Shown: positions 56,688 through 64,000 of the stretch, piece by piece
Layout: each line of letters begins with the position of its first letter
Position numbering within the stretch: the stretch's first letter is position 1
Source of the DNA: Epiperipatus broadwayi
Lineage: Eukaryota > Onychophora > Udeonychophora > Euonychophora > Peripatidae
Assembly (NCBI GenBank): GCA_028023455.1
Contig: JAQFVV010001043.1
Coordinates: forward strand, 1 to 64,000
Length of the DNA stretch: 64,000 nt
Direction: 5' to 3'
Position numbers and translations under genes: made by a program
The notes under the pieces: model-generated
Told to the model about the DNA's origin: nothing
Database searches by the model: none
The model's input: the letters and a program-made list of their open reading frames with translations, nothing else

Positions 56688-57186
56688 TTTTATTTTGTTT
56701 ATTTTATTTTATTTTTGTTTATACTGTATGTTATGTTGTAATTATTTACTACTGTTATTGAATTTCCAAATGTAATCTGTGTATAATTTTAATATTTTAT
56801 GTTATATATATATATGTATTTTATTAGTGTTTTTTAGTAAATACTCGTTTATCTACTAAATATCAGTTAGCTTTACATAATTTTCTTAAAACATCCAGTA
56901 GGAAGCAATTTAGTTATAATGGTCCTAAATTATTTAATATTTATTTATAAGAGATTGTTCTGTGAATTTAATGAACACTATCTTATTTGATTTTTAAAAA
57001 GCATTTATGGCACTGGTTATATTATGCTAAGCATTAGTTTTATTTTATTTTTTTGTTTATATTATATGTTATGATGTAATTATTTACTACTGTGATTGAA
57101 TTGCCAAATGCAATATCTGTGTGATTTTAATATTTTATGTTATATTTATACTTTTTTTTTTTTGTATTTTATTAGTGTTTTTAGTT
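56492..57186 (+). repeat. ~348-bp tandem duplication of LINE A 3' end
   Basis: AAATACTCGTTTATCTACTA begins near 56492 and again at 56839. The unit covers the last ~65 codons of ORF2 and part of the 3' UTR; the second copy carries small indels. Confidence 0.9.
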
Positions 57187-57291
57187 GTTACATTTAAATT
57201 CCTCACACAAGATTTTTCTTGTATGGAATTTATCTCACTGTATTATACATTTATTGTTTGCTTCATAATGAATAAATAAATAAATAAATAA

Positions 57292-57292
<1 letters not shown>

Positions 57293-57339
<47 letters not shown>

Positions 57340-57381
57340 GTTGTTGTTGTTGTTGCTGTTATTATTATTATTATTATTATT
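57293..57381. repeat. (ATT)n/(GTT)n array between LINE A and LINE B tails
   Basis: ATT units with a (GTT)n and one GCT core. Read on the minus strand it is the (TAA)n-type tail of LINE B; on the plus strand it follows the AATA tail of LINE A. Confidence 0.95.
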
Positions 57382-57706
57382 AATATTATGTATCAAAGAA
57401 TAAGCTTTATTAGTATTCTAAAAGGTTATACAAGTTACATTTGACAACATAGTTCTTATACATAAATTGGTTCACAAAACTACATATGTACAATGATTTG
57501 ATCAGTGATTGTATGCATTATCAAACTAGAAGTATTTAAGAAAAAAAAACAGTTCAACAAAGTCAATGATGATCACTCAATCATATGATTATATACAATT
57601 AGATATACTTCAATTAAATTAAAGCAGGAATGCATCTCATTTGTGTTAGTTGACTTCAGAACTGGCACAAGGATCCATGTTAGATATAGGTTTTTTGTTG
57701 GTGCTT

Positions 57707-60700
57707 TTATATAAGTTCTTGTATATTCCAGATCTCAATGTATTTAGATTGATCTGTAATCTTAATGTCTCTTTCACGTATGGTTTGCAGCTTATTTCTG
57801 AACATGTTTGGATGTCTTCTGGGGTTATAATTGTATATGAAATTACACCTTGTACACCATAAGGCATAGAGTAAAAATGTGCAGATTCTTATTTCAGCAA
57901 AGATACCCCTTTTAAAAGAGTCAAAAAGGGTTTTCATATTGATTTTTTTATCCTTGAGTGAAGTGCTAATAATTTCACGAATGTTTTCTAGACTTGGGCA
58001 TGAGAAAAAAAGGTGGTTTTGTGTCTCCGAGTCCCTTTGGCAAAGATTACATATATCATCTATATCTTTATAGTTTCTTTGATATTTCAAAAAGTGTTGC
58101 ATAGGTAGTGAGTCCAGATTTATCTTTAGGAGAAAGTCAAAATATTTTGGTTCAAGTGACCATAGTTTGAATTTGCGACATAATTGTTTATTATTAATAT
58201 GAAGTGGAGTTTGTACATCATCTTGACTTGGATGTAGAAGTTGATAAACTTCCCAATATTTATATTTGGCTTGTGGTGGTTTAAAGTTAAGAGTGTGGAT
58301 TGTTAATAATGGTGTAAGTAGTGTGTTCAGATATCCCTGGAGAGGAGGTGGTCTATCTGTAGGGGTAATCTTGGCAGAAATTTCTAAATATGGGAATTTT
58401 TGTGCACATGTAGATATTATGTTCAATGTTTTTTTGTATCCTGAAGACATGTATTGAGTGAAGGCCAAGGCCATTTTGTGAAAGGGGTTTTCTTAGACGT
58501 TTTACTGATATTGAGATAATCTTTTTTCCCCAGAATAATTTCCTGCATAAGGAGTCTATCTTATTTGTAAATGCCTTGGTATAAATGATTGTTGGAGTAA
58601 AATAAGAGATTTTTGTAATCACTAGCATGTTAAGCAAAGCCATTTTTGTATATAGAGAGAGGTAGGCTTTGGAGAGTGAATTGACAGTCTTTTCCACTTT
58701 CTCTATTAAATTTTTCTGTATGAGCGATCTCATAGGTGAATGACGTAAATAAAAGTTGAACCCAAGAAATGCGCTTGGTCTACCTTTGAAAACTTTAGTA
58801 ATGCTATTACTGGTGAAGATCTGCCATGCACATGATTTCTCCATATTAAATGTTAGCTTATATTCTTTTGTAAAATTGTTAAGTATCTTAAGAAGTTTGG
58901 GAATTTGCTTTTGGGATGATAGAAATACTGCTATATCATCCATATATGGGATGCATGAGATGTTGTCATTGATGGTAGGCACGTAGACTCCTGAAAATTC
59001 ATTTTCTATTATTTTTATAAGAGGGTTGATATAGGCAGTGAACAATAAGGCACTGAGAGGTGAGCCCTGAGGAATGGACTGATGCGGCACTATTGGCGGT
59101 GAAGTTTTCCCATTTAGGGAAACATAAATCTCACGGTTTAAAAGTAAGTTAGCAAGCAAGTTTAGATAGGCATTGGGGACTGAGTATTTTTGCAGAGTTT
59201 TAAGGAGAGTACTGATGGAAATCATGTCAAAAGAGGCTTCAATATCTAGTTGAATAACAATTGGACTGTATTTTTTATTATCTCTAACAGTTTCTATAGT
59301 TGACTTGAATAGAAAGGCTGCCTGCCCTGTTGAGGATTCTTTTTTGGCAAATTGCATTTTTGATAGGTTTGGCAAAATGAATGGCTCTATTTTATCTTTT
59401 ATCACTGATTCTATTATCTTTATGCCAAGGGAGCACATTGAAATTGGACGTAGGTTAGTGGTGTTTGAGATTAATTGTTTCTTTTTCATGAATGGCACAA
59501 GCATAATTTGATTTAAGCCCTGTATTTTATAGACATCTTTAGTGAGATAGGAGACTATGTTTAGCATATATTGTGCTGTAATTTTATCAATATGTTTGTA
59601 TACAAACTTGGGAATTCCATCTATGCCAGGATGACATGAATCTGGCATCACTTCTATTTTTTGAATGAAATCTTTTAAAGAAATATTAAATTCATTTTCT
59701 GATCTATCTTTGAAAAGGCCATTAGACTTGGTGAGGAGACCCTCTGAAATTTTTTCTCTATACAATATGTAAAGCCGCTCCAACATAAAATCTCCATAGA
59801 CAATTTCAGTTTGAACTTTAATAGCTGTTGGGACTCACACCTGGGAGGGGTGGCCTAGTGCCCATCTAATAAAGTTTCTGGTATACATGTGTGGCTTATT
59901 TAAATATAACCTTTTCTTTTTAATGGAGATATATTCTTTAAGCTGGTTTGTTAACTCTTGATATATTTTCTTTAAAGCTATCAGACAGGGACGATCGAGA
60001 TTTGATTGGGAAGTGCCAATAATTTTTTTATAGGTATCATCCATAAGCTTTAGTAGTTTTGTTGGGGGTGTTGTTGTCCTGGTAAGATGATCAATGTTAA
60101 ATGAAAGCAGATTAGTAAAAGCACACCATGCTTGGACTGGATCCATTGTAATATTCTTCAACTTGTGAAGATATATGTATACTTCTGAAAAAAGATATTC
60201 TGGTGTGCATGATGGTAGTAGAATTCTGATGGTTCTTCCTGTATTAATTGTTGTTCTATTATCAAAATTAATTTCCAGTGACACTAAAACAGCTGCATGA
60301 TCAGAGAGGTGGGAATTCTTCAATTGAATGCATATCATGTTATGTAATGATGGCGAATAGAAAACCAGATCTATAAGTGATGAATGTCTACCATTGTTAA
60401 ATGACATGACCTTCTCCGGCAGAAAGCCTCTTCCACTCATCATCGGAAAAGACAGTTGATTTAACCATTTGCCGATGAAGGTCTGATATGTCATGTTGAA
60501 ATCTCCCAAAATAATTGTCGGATACAGAGCATTTGTGAACCTGGAGTTAAGTGTTTGTATAATTCTGTTTATAATAGTGGGACCTGGGGGGATATAAACA
60601 ATTGCTATGTTTAAGGTGATGGCTTTATGAGTAAATGTAATTATTAGCAAGTGTGCATCAATATGTAGAATTTTGAAAGAACTAAATGGGAAGGCTTTAT

Positions 60701-60929
60701 CAATGATAATGCCTGTACCCACTGATGGAGTGTCAGATGTGTTTGAGAAGGCTGTATAGCCCTTGGAATTTAGCTTATCTGTAGGGTTGATTAGTGAGCC
60801 ACTGTAGATTTTTGTTTCAATAATGCCCATGATCTGTGGTTTAACAATGTCATACCATTTAGCGAGGAGGTCAATTTTTTGTGGGGAGTTTAACCCTCTA
60901 ACATTAAAAACTCCTATTTTAATATCCAT
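57707..60929 (-). pseudogene. LINE B ORF2: endonuclease, RT and C-terminal zinc finger
   Basis: ATG at 60929 opens an APE endonuclease: FNVRGLNSPQK, IIETKI, VYIPPGP, ILGDFNMTY (catalytic), SLIDLVFYSP, LSDHAAVLVS. One in-frame TGA (near 59832, after HPSQV) precedes the RT: CHPGIDGIP, NLRPISMCSLG, QLDIEASFDM (motif A), IPQGSPLSALLFTAYIN (motif B), IPYMDDIAVFL (motif C). A frameshift near 58440 joins to the last part, with CNLCQRDSETQNHLFFSC (C-x2-C-x8-H-x4-C) at about 58030. It ends near 57707. Reading uses one stop and one frameshift only, so the copy died recently or is near-functional in sequence. Confidence 0.87.
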
Positions 60930-61139
60930 TATTTGTATGTGTGTGCACGTATATATCAGAATCTAAGCCTAGAATAGGAAAGTTTTATTCTAAGATAAAG
61001 TTAAATATTTTAATAAAGGAAGCTGTAGTATATTTTAATGGATCAATAAATATGCATTGTTCAATTATTGTCTGTAGATTTGAGAGAAATATCATTGGAT
61101 CTCGTTTTCCTGTCTGTGAAGGGGTTTTCAAGTGAAACT

Positions 61140-62515
61140 TTATTTATGTTTGTAATACTATCAGTTTTCTCTTCCATTGGACTATTTTCTGATGAGTATG
61201 TGACAAGTAGAGAGGCATTGTAACTTTGCATGATGTTAGCTTTTTTTCTAGAGACTGGAGGAGGGGAATCATTATCACTACTTTCACATTTTAGAGCTTT
61301 GAGTTTCTTCGGATTATTATTAGATTTTTTTTTTTAATCGGCCATTTTTCTAATGATTTGTGAAGCTTCTGAAACCTGTTGGGATGGAAAAACTGCGAGC
61401 AATTCCATTATTTTGAAGGATGTTTTATTAAGAGGGGATGAGATTTCCAGATTAGGAGAGGAGGAAACTTCAATGCTATTGAGTCCTGTAGTATGTAGAA
61501 TCACATTTCCACTATTGCTAATGTCAATATCATTTTTGCCCTCAATATTATGGTTTGTTGAAGGCACATCTTCATCTGCAGTCACTTCTTGATTATTATG
61601 GAAATCTTTTTTTGGGCATTGATGTAAGGGGGATGCGCTCATATTACAATTGTTACAATATAAAGCTGGACAGTTGCTAATAAGATGCCTGCATTCTTTA
61701 CAATGAAAGCATTGCGGTTTTAGACCATTTATAACAAGAAATAATGCTGCTTCTTCATCTGCAACTTGTGTTGGAATATTTTCGGGATTAATGTTCTCTG
61801 CCAATTTTACTTTAAATTTATAATTGTTACTAAATATTGGGATGAGTGTATTTTTAGTCTATAAAGGCTGAAAATCTATCACCTTCCCGAACAGTTTCAT
61901 AAGTTTAATGAAATCTGTTTCTGAGTAACCTAGGTAAGTTATTTTAATTAAGCCAATAATAAAGTTTTCTCTGTTGGGATTGACTACAACTAATGCATAT
62001 TGCCCCATAGTTTTCATTTCTTGTCAAAACAATTCTTTGCTTTCTTCGTTTACAAATTCAATAGCCAAATAATGCGGATTCGGATGATCTCCCACATGAA
62101 CTATCAAATTCCATAGTTTTTTATTATTTATGTCTTCGAATAGAAGCTCCTTAGGGAATCTATAAAGCAACCAGTTTCTATCCGTAATTGCTATGACAAC
62201 AGAGCGTTCAGTGAAAAAACATTTAAATGAATTAAAGAGATCCCTAGGGATGGTTTGATTAAAAACTTCAGATATTTTTTTAAGGCTATCATTAGACCAA
62301 GGCTATTTTATTGTGTTAATGTAGGTTTCAGTAGTTTTTGGGGTAAGATCTAGTTTCATCAGATCTCCTGCTGTAGAATGGTGAAATCCAGACGCTAGCT
62401 GCATTTTCCTTGAGAAAAACAATCGCGGATTATTTTCACTTTTTTTTATAACCGTTGATGGTGATTTTGCAACTTGGGCATAGGAACTTTGAAATGTGTC
62501 TGAGCTGTTAGACAT
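61140..62515 (-). pseudogene. LINE B ORF1: zinc-knuckle RNA-binding protein
   Basis: ATG at 62515 starts MSNSSDTFQSSYAQVAK, an N-terminus style common in LINE ORF1s. The same frame runs to about 61334 with three stops (near 62302, 62025 and 61858). Two CCHC knuckles lie near 61710-61630: CFHCKECRHLISNC and CNNCNMSASPLHQC. After a TAA at 61334 beside an A10 run, a basic tail continues in frame (NNNPKKLKALK). The protein binds element RNA. The copy at 23876 confirms the family. Confidence 0.83.
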
Positions 62516-62689
62516 CTTGGCTGGATGTTAGACATCTAAGTCCTTTATGCAATCAATCTGAGTTGCCTTTTTGTATTTCTCTTCTTTTTTTTTTAAATTA
62601 ATCTATTAGTTTTCTATTTTATAGTTATTAGATATATAAAACTCTTACCTGTAATTGGTATATTTTATGATATTTTAATAAATTGAGGA

Positions 62690-63655
62690 GCACGATCTAT
62701 GTGATGTGATGTGATGTGATGTATTATGGCTTCTCCTTAAACGAAGTCAAGAATATCTCAGCAATTATGCCCAGATAAACCTGTTAGCCACTTTCTTTTA
62801 CATTCCCCACTCTAAATTTACCCATAATCTGCTCTATCCCATTTCCACAACATAATTTGTGTCAACTCTATAACCTTTATATCTAAATCCCCCTTATCTT
62901 TTCCCAAACCCAGCATAAAAACCAATAATTCACTTTCTGTATAATCACTCTTTTCATATTTATTTTTCCACAACTTCATTATATGTACCCTTTCTGTTTT
63001 CAAACATTTACATTCAATTAACAAATGCCTAATATTTTCAATTCCTTCCTTACATAATTTACAAAATAAATCACCCATATTTTTCCATTTACATGTATAT
63101 TCTTTTGTAGCTAAAGATCCCGTTCGAGCCTTAAACAATAAACTACTTTCCTTACTATTATCATATATTAACTTGCATCTGCAATATTCTGTTTATTTTG
63201 ATATACTGTATATTTAAACTCTTTTTACTCTCCATACTAGTTCTCTATCTCTCTAAATCCCTATTCTTTATTAACAAATCTATTATTTTATCCCATTCCT
63301 TACCACTATAACACTCAATAATCCTTATAACACAATCATCCCACCTTTTGTATAAATATACTGATATAAATTCTTTATCCAAATCTTTTACATACTGCAT
63401 TACTTTTCTCACCCATTTTGCTGCCTACCCTTCATTCATAACCCAATTAAATACTATTTTGGCTATTCTTTTATTGTTGATAAATGGCAATCTACCAAAC
63501 ATTTTCATTTTGCTTTTTGCATCTCTCATATGAAAACTTGACCATCCTATTTCTCCTTGAATTACCTTCCTTTGCTGTTCATACATCTGCATCCAATGCA
63601 TGTCTTTCTACTTCCCTTTGAACTTTTTTTAAGTAATTTAATACCAGTTTACTAA
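62690..63655 (-). mobile_element. LINE family C, 5'-truncated 3' fragment
   Basis: The minus strand reads the C-terminal part of LINE C: the VQREVERHALDADV and MRDAKSKMKMFG region near 63600-63500, CKLCKEGIENIRHLLIEC near 63060, and WKNKYEKSDYTE. It then ends with GATATTCTTGACTTCGTTTA and a run of CACAT pentamers (62700-62722). It is 5'-truncated near 63655 and contains stops (near 63580 and elsewhere). Its 3' tail meets the 5' end of the LINE B copy. Confidence 0.83.
62700..62722. repeat. (GTGAT)n pentamer tail of LINE C
   Basis: Four to five GTGAT units at the 3' end of the minus-strand LINE C copy. The plus-strand copy has the same sequence (CATTACATCACATC) near 23700, only less expanded. 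Confidence 0.85.
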
Positions 63656-64000
63656 CACATCTGATTGAATAATTATTTATTTCTGTAATATCTAATGAAT
63701 TATGCTTTAAAAGTTTAAGTTTTTTTAATATTTATTGCAAATTTACGATTTTTTCTTACTCGTAAATATCAAGTAAATGATTTACTTCATAGCTGGTCTT
63801 CAAATTTGCGTCTGGTCATATTTATGTTATCTGCTAATATAACATTATATTTTTGAAAATGAAGTATTTCAAGTCAAAATAAGTTATTAATAATTTATAT
63901 TTCTTGATATCTAATAAATATAGTGCAAATTATTTTTAAAAAATATCTAAAACCCTAGTAAATTCACAAATAAACATGTTTTTGTGTCATTGGAAATTTC
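63656..64000. other. AT-rich sequence to window end
   Basis: Nothing recognised; probably more host intron or flank. Confidence 0.5.

Larger units (their letters stand above)
57382..62660 (-). mobile_element. LINE family B, most complete copy
   Basis: On the minus strand: ORF1 (62515-about 61140), ORF2 (60929-57707), a 3' UTR with AATAAAG near its end, and a TAA-type tail at 57293-57381. About 5.3 kb is present, so it looks full length or nearly so. The other family copies are at 18126, 23870-26219 and 32419. The element lies in antisense to the host gene. RT motif C is YMDD, and motif B reads IPQGSPLSALLF. Clade unassigned. The 5' limit is approximate; an ATG for ORF1 is at 62515 and the upstream sequence to 62660 is probably 5' UTR. 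Confidence 0.88.

Overview
The window looks like AT-rich animal nuclear DNA, most likely from a mollusc and perhaps a cephalopod (an inference from style; no species marker was seen). It is dominated by microsatellites such as (AT)n, (TAA)n and (ATCT)n, by non-LTR retrotransposons, by Penelope-like elements (PLEs) and by palindromic or foldback repeats. There is no operon structure and no bacterial or phage content.

Host gene. The only host coding sequence I can support is three short plus-strand exons of an ADAMTS-like secreted metalloprotease: 11760-11858, 16914-17071 and 46629-46695. Each has AG/GT borders, their phases fit (0-0, 0-2, 2-0), and the joined reading gives the end of an ADAMTS cysteine-rich region followed by a thrombospondin type-1 repeat. 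Most of the window is therefore intron of this gene: about 5 kb between exons 1 and 2 and about 29.6 kb between exons 2 and 3. The catalytic exons and the later C-terminal exons were not found.

Layout. 1-5457: AT-rich, nothing recognised except (AT)n. 5586-7930: two nearly identical 5'-truncated PLE copies arranged head to head as a palindrome. 8305-9367: foldback array A and (AT)n. 9700-12945: small palindromes, exon 1 and a diverged repeat. 15437-15508: tRNA-like sequence. 16375-17071: (ATCT)n and exon 2. 17319-17977: a palindrome, (ACT)n and a MITE-like element. 18126-20656: LINE family B copy with (TAA)n tail. 20691-23740: LINE family C. 23870-26219 and 32419-35198: two parts of what looks like one LINE B copy, separated by about 6.2 kb that ends in foldback array R. 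37082-38790: foldback array S. 41621-42050: large palindrome. 46629-46695: exon 3. 47740-52414: a second, older head-to-head PLE pair. 52834-57292: LINE A with a PHD-finger ORF1. 57382-62660: the most complete LINE B copy, on the minus strand. 62690-63655: LINE C 3' fragment, minus strand.

Main theme. Inverted duplication recurs at several scales: two PLE pairs with their 3' ends pointing outward, three arrays built as direct units, a truncated direct unit, then inverted units, and several hairpin-like palindromes. Many of these, and the retrotransposon 3' ends, abut microsatellites. All transposable-element ORFs are damaged to some degree; the least damaged stretches are the plus-strand PLE-1 arm and the LINE A and LINE B ORF2s.
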